From Aeromicrobium endophyticum (GTDB lineage: Bacteria > Actinomycetota > Actinomycetes > Propionibacteriales > Nocardioidaceae), in contig NZ_QUBR01000002.1 of NCBI RefSeq assembly GCF_003586285.1, positions 1,240,001 through 1,304,000 on the forward strand: DNA of 64,000 nt. The letters run 5' to 3'. Numbering within the stretch: position 1 is the first letter of the stretch; the number at the start of each line of letters is the position of its first letter. A program made the position numbers and the translations under genes. This document shows, in pieces, positions 36,567 to 45,280 of the stretch. Under the pieces are notes generated by a model, which saw nothing but the letters and a program-made list of their open reading frames with translations, was not told where the DNA came from and made no database searches.

Positions 36567-39116
36567 ATGCCTGGTACCAACCTCACCCGCGAAGAAGCCA
36601 GCGAGCGCGCGTCCGTCGTCTCCACCCAGACCTACGACGTCCAGCTCGACCTCACCCACGACACCGCAGCCCCCGACGGTCCTGGGCGGTTCGGGTCGGT
36701 CACGACCCTCCGTTTCACCTCCACGCCCGGCGCCTCGACGTTCGTCGACCTCGTCGATGGCGACGTCTCCGAGATCACCCTCAACGGCGAGACCGTCGAC
36801 CTCTCGGCCTACGCCGACAGCCGCATCGCGCTGACCGGCCTGGCCGAGTCCAACGAGCTGGTCGTCCGCGCGACGCTGCCCTACTCGCACTCGGGCGAGG
36901 GCCTGCACCGCTTCGTCGACCCGGTCGACGGCAGGGTCTACCTCTACACGCAGTTCGAGGTGCCCGACGCCCGCCGCGTGTTCGCGACCTTCGAGCAGCC
37001 CGACCTCAAGGCGACCTTCGTCTTCCACGTGACCGCCCCGTCGCACTGGGCCGTGGTGTCCAACTCCCCCACCCCCGAGCCCGTGCCCGCCGGCGACGCC
37101 CCTGACGGTCAGCCGAGCAGCACGTGGCACTTCGCCGAGACCAAGACGATGTCGACCTACATCACGGCGCTGGTCGCCGGCGAGTACGTGTCGGTCACCG
37201 ACTCCTACCAGGGCTCGTACGACGAGATCCCGCTCGCCATCTTCTGCCGCCAGTCGGTTGTCGCGCACCTCGACGCCGACGACATCTTCACCGTCACCAA
37301 GCAGGGCTTCGCCTTCTTCGAGGGCGCCTTCGAGATGGGCTACCCGTTCGGCAAGTACGACCAGCTGTTCGTGCCGGAGTACAACATGGGCGCGATGGAG
37401 AACGCCGGCGCGGTCACGTTCCGCGACGAGATGATCTTCCGCAGCCGCCAGACCGTCGCGGCCTACGAGAGCCGCGCCAACACGATCCTGCACGAGATGG
37501 CCCACATGTGGTTCGGCGACCTCGTCACCATGAAGTGGTGGGACGACCTGTGGCTCAACGAGTCGTTCGCCGAGTTCGCCGCCTCGCACGCCTCCACGCA
37601 CGCGACGCAGTACACCGAGGCCTGGACCAGCTTCACCAACGCGCGCAAGAACTGGGCCTACCGCCAGGACCAGCTGCCCTCGACGCACCCCATCGCCGCC
37701 GACAACTACGACCTGCACGCGGTCGAGGCCAACTTCGACGGCATCACCTACGCCAAGGGCGCCTCGGCGCTCAAGCAGCTCGTCGCCTGGGTCGGCGAGA
37801 AGGACTTCTTCGCGGGGCTGCGCGCCTACTTCGGCAAGCACGCCTTCGGCAACACGCAGCTGTCCGACCTGCTCGTCGAGCTGGAGGCGGCATCCGGCCG
37901 TGAGCTGGGCGACTGGGCCGCCGAGTGGTTGCAGACGTCCGGCGTCAACACGCTCCGTGCGTCCTTCGAGGCGGATGCGTCGGGTGCCTTCACCGCGTTC
38001 TCGGTCGAGCAGAGCGCCATCGAGGCCTACCCGACGCTGCGGCGCCACCGCATCGCGATCGGCCTGTACAACCGCGTCGACGGCAAGCTCGTGCGCACCG
38101 ACCGTGTCGAGACCGACATCCGCGGTGCGTCGACGTCGATCGACGAGCTGGTCGGCAAGGTGCAGCCCGACCTGATCCTGCTCAACGACGACGACCTGAC
38201 CTACGCCAAGATCCGGCTCGACGAGCGCTCGTTCGCCACGCTCACCGAGAGCATCGCGACGTTCGAGGAGTCGCTGCCCCGTGCGCTCAGCTGGGGATCG
38301 GCATGGGACATGACCCGCGACGCCGAGCTGTCCGGGGCCGACTTCGTCACCTTGGTGCTCGCAGGCGTCGGCTCCGAGACCGACCTCACCGCGGTCGGCT
38401 CGCTCCTGCGTCAGGGCAACAGCGCCGTCAACCTCTACACCGCTCCCGACCAGCGGCCGGCGCTCGCCGAGCGCTGGGAGGCCGGGCTCAACCAGCTGGT
38501 CGACGCCGCCCAGCCGGGCAGCGACCACCAGCTGGCGCTCGTGCGCGCCCTCGCTTCGGCATCGTCCCAGCCGCAGCGGCTGCGCTCGATCCTCGCCGGC
38601 GACCTCGAGGGCCTCACCCTCGACGCCGACCTGCGCTGGACGATCGTGACGGCGCTGGCACGCATCGGCGACGCCGACGAGGCCGAGATCGCCGCCGAGC
38701 TCGAGCGCGACAACACGATCTCCGGTCAGGAGCACGCCTCGGCCGCGCGGGCGATCCGTCCGACCACCGAGGCCAAGGAAGCGGCGTGGCAGACCGCCGC
38801 GGTCGACCCGTCCACGCCCAACGAGACCCGTCGGTCGACGGCTCTCGCGTTCCAGGTGTCGGGTCAGGCCGACGTGCTCGAGCCGTTCGTCGACCGCTAC
38901 CTCGACATGGCCGGCACGATCATCGACGACATGGGCGTCTGGATCGGTCAGGTCGCGCTGGTCTACCTGTTCCCGCTGGCCAACCCCTCGCAGCAGACCC
39001 TCGACAAGGTCGATGCGTGGTTGGCGTCCACCTCGGCCAACCCGGCGGCCAAGCGCTACGTCTCCGAGGGGCGCGACGACCTCGCACGCGCCTTGCGGGC
39101 CCAGGCCGCGTCCTGA
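36567..39116 (+). CDS. pepN: Aminopeptidase N
   Basis: An 849-residue M1-family zinc metallopeptidase that removes N-terminal residues from cytosolic peptides. GAMENAG (about 275) recognises the peptide N-terminus, and HEMAHMWFGD (HExxH from about 309) followed by LNESFAE gives the zinc site. A C-terminal ERAP1-like domain fills the rest. The start at MPGTNLTREEA matches the family; an in-frame ATG at 36558 adds three residues. It diverges from the carboxylate-amine ligase gene. Length is normal. Confidence 0.95.
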   Translation: MPGTNLTREEASERASVVSTQTYDVQLDLTHDTAAPDGPGRFGSVTTLRFTSTPGASTFVDLVDGDVSEITLNGETVDLSAYADSRIALTGLAESNELVVRATLPYSHSGEGLHRFVDPVDGRVYLYTQFEVPDARRVFATFEQPDLKATFVFHVTAPSHWAVVSNSPTPEPVPAGDAPDGQPSSTWHFAETKTMSTYITALVAGEYVSVTDSYQGSYDEIPLAIFCRQSVVAHLDADDIFTVTKQGFAFFEGAFEMGYPFGKYDQLFVPEYNMGAMENAGAVTFRDEMIFRSRQTVAAYESRANTILHEMAHMWFGDLVTMKWWDDLWLNESFAEFAASHASTHATQYTEAWTSFTNARKNWAYRQDQLPSTHPIAADNYDLHAVEANFDGITYAKGASALKQLVAWVGEKDFFAGLRAYFGKHAFGNTQLSDLLVELEAASGRELGDWAAEWLQTSGVNTLRASFEADASGAFTAFSVEQSAIEAYPTLRRHRIAIGLYNRVDGKLVRTDRVETDIRGASTSIDELVGKVQPDLILLNDDDLTYAKIRLDERSFATLTESIATFEESLPRALSWGSAWDMTRDAELSGADFVTLVLAGVGSETDLTAVGSLLRQGNSAVNLYTAPDQRPALAERWEAGLNQLVDAAQPGSDHQLALVRALASASSQPQRLRSILAGDLEGLTLDADLRWTIVTALARIGDADEAEIAAELERDNTISGQEHASAARAIRPTTEAKEAAWQTAAVDPSTPNETRRSTALAFQVSGQADVLEPFVDRYLDMAGTIIDDMGVWIGQVALVYLFPLANPSQQTLDKVDAWLASTSANPAAKRYVSEGRDDLARALRAQAAS

Positions 39117-39128
39117 TCCAGACGGTCA

Positions 39129-39174
39129 CCTGCCCGGCGGGGCGGCCGCACACGCGGTCGCCCCGCCGGGCAGG
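39129..39174 (+). terminator. Very strong hairpin after pepN
   Basis: CCTGCCCGGCGGGGCG (39129-39144) pairs perfectly with CGCCCCGCCGGGCAGG (39159-39174), with CCGC/GCGG pairing further inside. It starts 13 bp after the pepN stop and should end its transcript before folP. Confidence 0.85.
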
Positions 39175-39236
39175 GCTTGTCCGGGCATAGGAGAATCGTC
39201 GAGGACCTGACCCCCAGGCCACGTGGGAGGTGCGCG

Positions 39237-40106
39237 ATGACGGTCGACCTGACCTTTCGGGGTCGACCCGTCCAGCGGGACCGCGCCCTCGTCATGGCCA
39301 TCGTCAACCGGACGCCCGACTCGTTCTTCGACCGCGGTGCGACCTACGCCGACGGGGCGGCTCGCGACGCGGTCCGCCGGGCGATCGCCGCAGGGGCCGA
39401 CATCGTCGACATCGGTGGCGTCAAGGCCGGCCCCGGCGACGCCGTCGACGTCGACGAGGAGATCCGCCGGACCGTGCCGTTCGTGGCCGCCGTCCGCGAG
39501 GAGTTCCCCGACGCGTTCTTGAGCATCGACACGTGGCGGGCCGAGGTCGGACGGCACTGTGCCGACGCCGGCGCCGACATCATCAACGACACCTGGGCCG
39601 GTGCCGATCCGGGCCTCGGCGACGTCGCGGCCGAGTTCGGCTGCGGATACGTGTGCTCGCACACCGGCGGTGCCGTACCTCGCACGCGTCCTCATCGCGT
39701 GCACTACGACGACGTCGTGCGCGACGTCGTCGAGCAGACCGTCGCCGCTGCGGACGACCTCGTCGCCCGTGGGGTGCCCCGAGCCGGCATCCTGATCGAC
39801 CCCACGCACGACTTCGGCAAGAACACGTGGCACGGCCTCGAGCTGCTGCGCCGCGTGGACGAGCTCGTCACCACCGGTTGGCCCGTGCTGATGGCGCTGT
39901 CGAACAAGGACTTCATCGGCGAGACCCTCGGTCAGCCCGTCGACCAGCGTCACGAGGGCACCTTGGCGGCCACGGCGCTCGCGGCCTCAGCCGGCGCCGC
40001 GGTCTTCCGCGCGCACGACGTCGTGGCCACGCGACGCGTGCTCGAGATGACGGCGAGCATCCGCGGCGACCGGCCGCCGACCAGGGTGGTGCGCGGCCTT
40101 GCCTGA
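39237..40106 (+). CDS. folP: Dihydropteroate synthase-like protein (FolP2 type)
   Basis: A 289-residue TIM barrel. MAIVNRTPDSFFDRG and GADIVDIGGVKAGPG correspond to the pterin-binding signatures, and FLSIDTWRAEVGRHCADAGADIINDTW follows. Dihydropteroate synthase joins pterin diphosphate and p-aminobenzoate in folate synthesis. The gene is coupled to gpgS by an 8-nt overlap, the same pairing as mycobacterial folP2-gpgS. FolP2-type proteins there are not proven synthases, so activity is uncertain. GGGAGG precedes the ATG at 39237. Confidence 0.88.
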   Translation: MTVDLTFRGRPVQRDRALVMAIVNRTPDSFFDRGATYADGAARDAVRRAIAAGADIVDIGGVKAGPGDAVDVDEEIRRTVPFVAAVREEFPDAFLSIDTWRAEVGRHCADAGADIINDTWAGADPGLGDVAAEFGCGYVCSHTGGAVPRTRPHRVHYDDVVRDVVEQTVAAADDLVARGVPRAGILIDPTHDFGKNTWHGLELLRRVDELVTTGWPVLMALSNKDFIGETLGQPVDQRHEGTLAATALAASAGAAVFRAHDVVATRRVLEMTASIRGDRPPTRVVRGLA

Positions 40107-41040
40107 GGTCTCGCCGGTCCCGCTCTGGTTCGACACCCACACCTACCGCGCACAGCAGTTCGACGCGGTCGCACTGGCTGCGGCCAAGGCAGGCCGTCGC
40201 GTGAGCGTGCTGATCCCCGCTCGCGACGAGGAGGCCACCCTCGGCGCCATCGTCGCCACGATCTGCGCCGAGCTGGTCGAGCGCGTCCCGCTCGTCGACG
40301 AGATCGTCGTGGTCGACTCCCACTCCACCGACGCCACGGCCGACGTCGCCCGCGCCGCGGGGGCCCGCGTCGTCCACGTCGACGACGTCGTGCCCGAGGT
40401 CGGCAGCCGCACCGGCAAGGGCGAGGCGATGTGGAAGGCCCTCGCCGTGATGACCGGCGACATCGGCGTCTACCTCGACGCCGACGTGCAGGAGTTCACG
40501 GCCGACTTCGTCGTCGGCCTGCTCGGACCGCTGCTGACCGACCACCGGCTGGTGTTCGTCAAGGCGTTCTACGACCGTCCGTGGTCGGCGGGCACCACCC
40601 GCTCGTCCGGCGGCGGGAGGGTCACCGAGCTGGTGGCCCGGCCCCTGATCCTCGAACGGGCACCGCTGCTCTCGGGCTTCGTGCAGCCGCTGGCCGGCGA
40701 GTGCGCCTTCCGCGTCGAGGCGCTGAGGTCGATCCCGTTCGTCTCCGACTACGGCGTCGACATCGGGCTGATGATCGACGTGCTGCGCGACCACGGGCTG
40801 TCGGCCATGGCGCAGGTCGATCTCGGCCTGCGCCTGCACCGCCACCAGGACCTCGCGGCCCTCAGCGCCATGACGCAGCACGTGCGTGCGGCCTTCGACC
40901 TGCGCGTGGGGCCCGGTGGCACCGACGAGGTCGTCAGCACAGCCACGCTGTTTCGCCGCGACGGAGAGCAGATGCGGCTGGTCGAGCGCACCACCACGAC
41001 GGTGCAGCGTCCGCCGATGGACGACGTCCTGCGGGCCTGA
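40099..41040 (+). CDS. gpgS: Glucosyl-3-phosphoglycerate synthase
   Basis: A 313-residue GT81-type retaining glycosyltransferase that joins glucose from NDP-glucose to 3-phosphoglycerate, the first step of methylglucose lipopolysaccharide synthesis. VSVLIPARDEEATLG, VVDSHSTDATAD, GKGEAMWKAL, the metal-binding DAD in VYLDADVQEF, and LSGFVQPLAGECAFR match GpgS. The likely start is TTG at 40099, overlapping folP by 8 nt. In mycobacteria the polymer interacts with fatty acid synthase I, and this window also encodes such a synthase. Confidence 0.92.
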   Translation: MPEVSPVPLWFDTHTYRAQQFDAVALAAAKAGRRVSVLIPARDEEATLGAIVATICAELVERVPLVDEIVVVDSHSTDATADVARAAGARVVHVDDVVPEVGSRTGKGEAMWKALAVMTGDIGVYLDADVQEFTADFVVGLLGPLLTDHRLVFVKAFYDRPWSAGTTRSSGGGRVTELVARPLILERAPLLSGFVQPLAGECAFRVEALRSIPFVSDYGVDIGLMIDVLRDHGLSAMAQVDLGLRLHRHQDLAALSAMTQHVRAAFDLRVGPGGTDEVVSTATLFRRDGEQMRLVERTTTTVQRPPMDDVLRA

Positions 41041-41054
41041 GCGCTGTCGGCGGT

Positions 41055-41624
41055 CTAGGTGGTCGGTGCCGACAGGCCGGCGAGGACGAGGTCGGCCAGC
41101 GAGCGGTACGCCGCCGAGTCGTCGAGGCCCGTCGCGCGGGACACGTCTCCCCGGTGGATCGACTCCATGACCAGCCGGGCCACCGCGGCGAGGAAGGCCG
41201 CGTCGGTGCCGGGCGCCGCCTCGACCACGAGCTCCTGCACCCGGGCGGCGGCGAGCTGCGTGTTCTGCCGGTAGATGTCGCCGGCCGGGGCGAAGCGCTC
41301 GAGATCGGCGAAGAAGCGGGCCGAGGCCGGGGCCAGCTCGGTCGCGACGGCCGTCAGGTAGGCGTGGATGCGGTCGTTGGCGGACGCGGCGGGGTCGACG
41401 GCGGCCTCGACCCGCTCGGTGGCCCGCCGGAAGAACGTCCGCACGATCGAGACGATCAGCTGCTCCTTGCTGGGAGCGATCGCGTACAGGGTCGACTTCG
41501 AGCAGCTGAGCCGCGCCGCGAGGTCGGACATCTGCAGGTCGGCGAACCCCTCGGTGAGCACGATGTCGATCAGGGCGTCGCGCAGGTCGGCCGCGCGTCC
41601 GGTCACCTCGCCACCCTCCTGCAT
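41055..41624 (-). CDS. TetR-family transcriptional regulator
   Basis: A 189-residue regulator. The N-terminal TetR helix-turn-helix (about 10-55) reads DLRDALIDIVLTEGFADLQMSDLAARLSCSKSTLYAI, followed by an all-helical ligand domain. It diverges from an acyl-CoA dehydrogenase/SDR operon across 61 bp that carry two inverted repeats, so it probably represses that operon and responds to an acyl-CoA (inference). GTG six codons in is an alternative start. Confidence 0.87.
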   Translation of the reverse strand: MQEGGEVTGRAADLRDALIDIVLTEGFADLQMSDLAARLSCSKSTLYAIAPSKEQLIVSIVRTFFRRATERVEAAVDPAASANDRIHAYLTAVATELAPASARFFADLERFAPAGDIYRQNTQLAAARVQELVVEAAPGTDAAFLAAVARLVMESIHRGDVSRATGLDDSAAYRSLADLVLAGLSAPTT

Positions 41625-41631
41625 GGGGCGA

Positions 41632-41671
41632 CTGTACCAGGGTTGAGCCTGGGGTACTGTAATGCGTACAG
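41632..41671. promoter_or_regulatory. Two inverted repeats between TetR and acyl-CoA dehydrogenase genes
   Basis: CTGTACCAGG (41632-41641) faces CCTGGGGTAC (41648-41657) as an imperfect inverted repeat. CTGTA-ATGCG-TACAG (41657-41671) is a perfect one ending just before the ribosome binding site of the dehydrogenase. Both contain the GTAC-type half-sites common in TetR operators. Confidence 0.5.
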
Positions 41672-41685
41672 CCACGAGGAGGACC

Positions 41686-42828
41686 ATGCCCGCCCAGAGA
41701 CTCATGCCCACCGAGGAGTCGGCCGACCTGATCGACCTGACGCGCTCGATCGTCGCCAAGGAGCTGCGACCCGTCATCGCCGACCTCGACGCGCGGGCCG
41801 AGTTCCCGCGCGACGTGTTCCGCACGCTGGGTCGCGCAGGCCTGCTGAGCCTGCCGTACCCCGAGGACGTCGGCGGCGGCAATCAGTCGTACGAGGTGTA
41901 CCTGCAGGCACTCGAGGAGATCGCGTCGGCGTCGGCCAGCGTCGGCGTCGGCGTGAGCGTGCACGCCCTGTCGTGCTTCGGCCTGTTCACGGCCGGCACC
42001 GAGCAGCAGAAGCAGGAGTGGCTGCCCCGGATGCTGTCGGGCGAGCAGCTGGGCGCGTACTGCCTGTCGGAGGCCCATGCCGGCTCCGACCCCGCCGCGA
42101 TGCGCACCAGGGCCGTCCGCGAGGGCGACGAGTACGTCATCGACGGCGCGAAGGCCTGGACGACGCACGGCGGCCAGGCCGACTTCTACAAGGTCATGGC
42201 GCGCACCAGCGACGACGGAGGTCGCGGGATCTCCTGCTTCCTCGTCCCGGCGGACACGCCTGGCCTGACCGCCGACAACCCCGAGCAGAAGATGGGCCTC
42301 ATGTCGTCCACGACGGCGACGATGCTGTTCGACGGCGTCCGCGTCCCGGAGTCGCACCGCCTGGGCGCCGAGGGGCAGGGACTCTCGATCGCGCTGGCCG
42401 GGCTCGATGCCGGACGGCTCGGCATCGCCGCCGTCGCGACCGGCCTGGCCCAGGAGGCGCTCGACGTCGCCACCGCCTACGCCCGCGAGCGCGAGGCGTT
42501 CGGCAAGGCGATCATCGACCACCAGGGCCTCGCCTTCGTCCTCGCCGACATGGCCGCAGCCGTCGAGTCGGCCCGTGCCACCTACCTCGCCGCGGCGAGG
42601 CTCAAGGATGCCGGTCGCCCGTACACGCGCCAGGCGTCGATCGCCAAGCTGGTCTGCACCGACAACGCCATGAAGGTCACCACCGACGCCGTGCAGGTGC
42701 TCGGCGGCGCCGGCTACACCAAGGACTTCCCGGTCGAGCGGTTCATGCGCGAGGCCAAGGTCATGCAGATCTTCGAGGGCACCAACCAGATCCAACGACT
42801 CGTCATCAGCCGCAACCTCGGCGCCTGA
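41686..42828 (+). CDS. Acyl-CoA dehydrogenase
   Basis: A 380-residue FAD enzyme that introduces the alpha-beta double bond in acyl-CoA. AYCLSEAHAGSDPAAM is the FAD/substrate signature. The C-terminal QIFEGTNQIQRLVISRNL carries the Glu that serves as catalytic base in short/branched-chain members. GAGGAGG precedes the ATG at 41686. It is followed after 34 bp by an SDR resembling 3-hydroxyacyl-CoA dehydrogenases, so the two could act in one beta-oxidation route, perhaps for branched-chain acyl-CoAs. Confidence 0.92.
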   Translation: MPAQRLMPTEESADLIDLTRSIVAKELRPVIADLDARAEFPRDVFRTLGRAGLLSLPYPEDVGGGNQSYEVYLQALEEIASASASVGVGVSVHALSCFGLFTAGTEQQKQEWLPRMLSGEQLGAYCLSEAHAGSDPAAMRTRAVREGDEYVIDGAKAWTTHGGQADFYKVMARTSDDGGRGISCFLVPADTPGLTADNPEQKMGLMSSTTATMLFDGVRVPESHRLGAEGQGLSIALAGLDAGRLGIAAVATGLAQEALDVATAYAREREAFGKAIIDHQGLAFVLADMAAAVESARATYLAAARLKDAGRPYTRQASIAKLVCTDNAMKVTTDAVQVLGGAGYTKDFPVERFMREAKVMQIFEGTNQIQRLVISRNLGA

Positions 42829-42862
42829 CCCCCACCATCGAGACATTCCCAGAAGGAGAACC

Positions 42863-43618
42863 ATGCAGATCAACGACACCGCGGCCATCGTCACCGGCGG
42901 CGCGTCCGGACTCGGCGCCGCGACCGCGGCCCACCTGGCCGACCTGGGTGCGTCCGTCTACGCGATCGACCTGGCCTCGTCGATCGAGGCGGCACCCGAG
43001 GTCGCCGGGGTCACCTACCTCGCCGCCGACGTCACCGACGAGGAGCAGGTGCGGGCCGCAGTCGCGACGGCGTCCGAGACCCTGCCCCTGCGCACCGTCG
43101 TCAACTGCGCCGGCATCGGGCCGTCGGCGCGCATCCTCGGCCGCAAGGGCGTCCACGATCTCGGCCTGTACGCCAAGATCGTCCAGATCAACCTGGTCGG
43201 CAGCTTCACGGTGCTGGCGCTGGCCGCCGAGGCGATCGCGCAGACCGAGCCCGACGAGAACGGCCAGCGCGGCGTCATCGTCAACACCGCCTCGATCGCC
43301 GCGTACGACGGCCAGATCGGCCAGGTCGCCTATGCCTCGTCGAAGGGCGGCATCGTCGGCATGACCCTGCCGGCCGCTCGCGACCTCGCCCAGTACGGCA
43401 TCCGCGTGTGCACGATCGCGCCCGGCATCGTCAACACGCCGATGCTCGCGACGGTCAGCGAGGAGTTCAGGGCCGGTCTGGCCGCCGGCGTCCCGTTCCC
43501 GCAGCGGCTGTGCGAGCCGGCCGAGTACGCCAAGCTCGTGACGATGATCGTCGACCACGACTACCTCAACGGCGAGACGATCCGCATGGACGGTGCGCTG
43601 CGCATGGCGCCGCGCTGA
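42863..43618 (+). CDS. SDR-family 3-hydroxyacyl-CoA dehydrogenase-like protein
   Basis: A 251-residue short-chain dehydrogenase with GGASGLGAATA for NAD and YASSKGG for catalysis. LGRKGVHDLGLYAKIVQINLVGSF, a VVNCAGI segment and PFPQRLCEPAEYAKLV match the HSD10-like group that oxidises 3-hydroxyacyl-CoA and 3-hydroxy-2-methylbutyryl-CoA. AGAAGGAG precedes the ATG. It is cotranscribed with the acyl-CoA dehydrogenase, fitting branched-chain acyl-CoA breakdown. Confidence 0.88.
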   Translation: MQINDTAAIVTGGASGLGAATAAHLADLGASVYAIDLASSIEAAPEVAGVTYLAADVTDEEQVRAAVATASETLPLRTVVNCAGIGPSARILGRKGVHDLGLYAKIVQINLVGSFTVLALAAEAIAQTEPDENGQRGVIVNTASIAAYDGQIGQVAYASSKGGIVGMTLPAARDLAQYGIRVCTIAPGIVNTPMLATVSEEFRAGLAAGVPFPQRLCEPAEYAKLVTMIVDHDYLNGETIRMDGALRMAPR

Positions 43619-43649
43619 GACCTGCTGAAGCCGAGCGGCCCCGTGCGCC

Positions 43650-43934
43650 TCAGTGGTGCGCGGGGCTGTTGTCGCTCGACGTCGTCTCGATCTCGGTGCC
43701 CGGGGACGGGGGCACGTAGTTGTTGCGGGCCGTGAGCAGTCCGAACAGCGCCACCACGATGAACAGGCCGGCCGTGCCGCCGCCGAACAGGATGATCGTG
43801 TCGAGGACGCTGCGCCCCTCGCCCTCGGGCCAGGCTCCGCCCGTGGGGGCGTCGGCGAAGGCCGCACCCGAGCCGGCGATGAACGTCACGACGGTGGCGA
43901 GCACGAGACCGAGCACGCGAGCAGGAGTCTTCAT
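43650..43934 (-). CDS. Small predicted membrane protein with signal peptide
   Basis: A 94-residue protein. A hydrophobic N-terminus (about 5-26) ending in GSGAAFADA looks like a cleaved signal peptide. A second hydrophobic segment (about 46-68, ILFGGGTAGLFIVVALFGLL) would be a transmembrane helix, and the tail is rich in Ser and Pro. No domain is recognised. It diverges from the MscS gene across only 33 bp and lacks a ribosome binding site; a TACGAT box 7 nt upstream suggests a leaderless mRNA. Confidence 0.75.
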   Translation of the reverse strand: MKTPARVLGLVLATVVTFIAGSGAAFADAPTGGAWPEGEGRSVLDTIILFGGGTAGLFIVVALFGLLTARNNYVPPSPGTEIETTSSDNSPAHH

Positions 43935-43941
43935 GGGCCCC

Positions 43942-43961
43942 ATCGTATCCACCCGTAGGCT
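43942..43961. promoter_or_regulatory. Back-to-back -10 boxes of divergent leaderless genes
   Basis: TACGAT on the minus strand (43947-43942) ends 7 nt before the ATG at 43934. TAGGCT on the plus strand (43956-43961) ends 6 nt before the ATG at 43968. Both fit TANNNT at leaderless distance, so the two promoters share a 33-bp gap. Confidence 0.5.
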
Positions 43962-43967
43962 GGAGCA

Positions 43968-44891
43968 ATGCCTCACCTCGACATCGACTGGAAGCTGCCG
44001 GACGGCTTCGCCTACGACTCGTTGGTCGCCGTGCCCGGCAGGATCCTGCTCATCATCGTCATCGGTCTGGCGTTCCGCTGGTTCATCAACCGCGCCGTCG
44101 ACCGCCTGGTCCACCGTGCCGCGCGAGGCAACATGCCGGGCTTCATCGCCGACAGCCGCGCCGGCGAGTTCCTCGACGGGCTCAAACCGGCCAACCACGC
44201 GCGGCGGCAGCAACGCACCGAGACCATGGGCTCGCTGCTCAAGAGCGTCTCGACCGGGATGATCCTGGCGGTCGTGGTCGTCACGTCCCTGTCGACCGTC
44301 CACATCGACATCGCGCCGATCATCGCGAGCGCCGGCATCGTCGGCGTCGCGCTCGGCTTCGGCGCGCAGAACCTGGTCAAGGACTTCCTGTCCGGCATCT
44401 TCATGATCCTCGAGGACCAGTACGGCGTCGGCGACACCGTCGACCTGGGCGAGGCCACCGGCACCGTCGAGGCCGTCAGCCTGCGCATCACCCGCCTGCG
44501 CGACGTCAACGGCACCGTCTGGTACGTCCGCAACGGCGAGATCCTGCGCGTCGGCAACCAGAGCCAGAACTGGGCCCGGACGGTGCTCGACGTGACGGTC
44601 TCGTACAACGCGGACCTCGACCAGGTGCAGCGCATCCTGCAGGAGGTGGCCACCACGACGTACGAGAACGAGCAGTTCCACGACGTCATCATCGAGGCTC
44701 CCGAGGTGTGGGGCGTCGAGCGCTTCGACAAGGACGGCGTCGTGGTGCGCGTGGTGCTCAAGACGGCGCCCGCACAGCAGTGGCTCGTCGCCCGCGCGAT
44801 GCGTCAGCGCATCAAGGCCGAGTTCGACCGGGCCGGCATCACGATGCCGACGACCTTCCCCGTCGCCACGATCCACCAGGAGCAGGGATGA
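43968..44891 (+). CDS. Small-conductance mechanosensitive channel (MscS) family protein
   Basis: A 307-residue channel with hydrophobic segments at about 18-36, 90-110 and 113-135. The last is the pore-lining helix (IIASAGIVGVALGFGAQNLVKDFLSGIF), followed by the MscS beta domain (ILEDQYGVGDTVDLGEATGTVEAVSLRITRLRDVNGTVWYVRNGEI) and an alpha/beta C-terminal domain. It opens under membrane tension to release solutes. Its TGA overlaps the globin start (ATGA). Confidence 0.92.
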   Translation: MPHLDIDWKLPDGFAYDSLVAVPGRILLIIVIGLAFRWFINRAVDRLVHRAARGNMPGFIADSRAGEFLDGLKPANHARRQQRTETMGSLLKSVSTGMILAVVVVTSLSTVHIDIAPIIASAGIVGVALGFGAQNLVKDFLSGIFMILEDQYGVGDTVDLGEATGTVEAVSLRITRLRDVNGTVWYVRNGEILRVGNQSQNWARTVLDVTVSYNADLDQVQRILQEVATTTYENEQFHDVIIEAPEVWGVERFDKDGVVVRVVLKTAPAQQWLVARAMRQRIKAEFDRAGITMPTTFPVATIHQEQG

Positions 44892-45280
44892 CCGAGCAGC
44901 CCACGACCGAGCAGACCTTCTACGAGGCGATCGGCGGCCACGACACCATCAAGCTGGTCGTCGACACCTTCTACGCCGGGGTGGCCGGCGACGACCTGCT
45001 GCGTCCGATGTACCCCGAGGAGGACCTCGGGCCGGCCAGCGACCGGTTCCGCATGTTCCTCGAGCAGTACTGGGGTGGCCCCACCACCTACTCCGAGCAG
45101 CGGGGCCACCCTCGTCTGCGCATGCGGCACGCGCCGTTCGAGGTGACCCCCGAGGCCCGCGACCGCTGGCTGGTGCACTTCCGCGCCGGGCTCGACCGGG
45201 CCGCCCTCTCCCCCGAGCACGATGCCCAGTTCTGGGCCTACGCCCAGCACGCCGCGCAGTTCATGGTGAACTCCGCGTAG
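44888..45280 (+). CDS. glbO: Group II truncated haemoglobin (GlbO-like)
   Basis: A 130-residue truncated globin. TFYEAIGGHDTIKLVVDTFYAGVAGD starts the fold, the proximal His is in RMRHAPFEV, and the G-helix Trp is in RWLVHFR, as in trHb2/GlbO. It binds O2 through haem and is linked to oxygen supply or peroxide handling. It is coupled to the MscS gene by ATGA. The last codons (MVNSA and stop) are the start of a 78-bp tandem repeat, so the 3' end of this gene seeded, or was captured by, the repeat. Confidence 0.92.
   Translation: MTEQPTTEQTFYEAIGGHDTIKLVVDTFYAGVAGDDLLRPMYPEEDLGPASDRFRMFLEQYWGGPTTYSEQRGHPRLRMRHAPFEVTPEARDRWLVHFRAGLDRAALSPEHDAQFWAYAQHAAQFMVNSA

Noticed and set aside
39913..42894. 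A long minus-strand open frame (about 990 codons) across gpgS, TetR and the acyl-CoA dehydrogenase
   Set aside because: It is a GC-bias shadow of well-supported genes on both strands, with Arg/Gly/His-rich nonsense translation.
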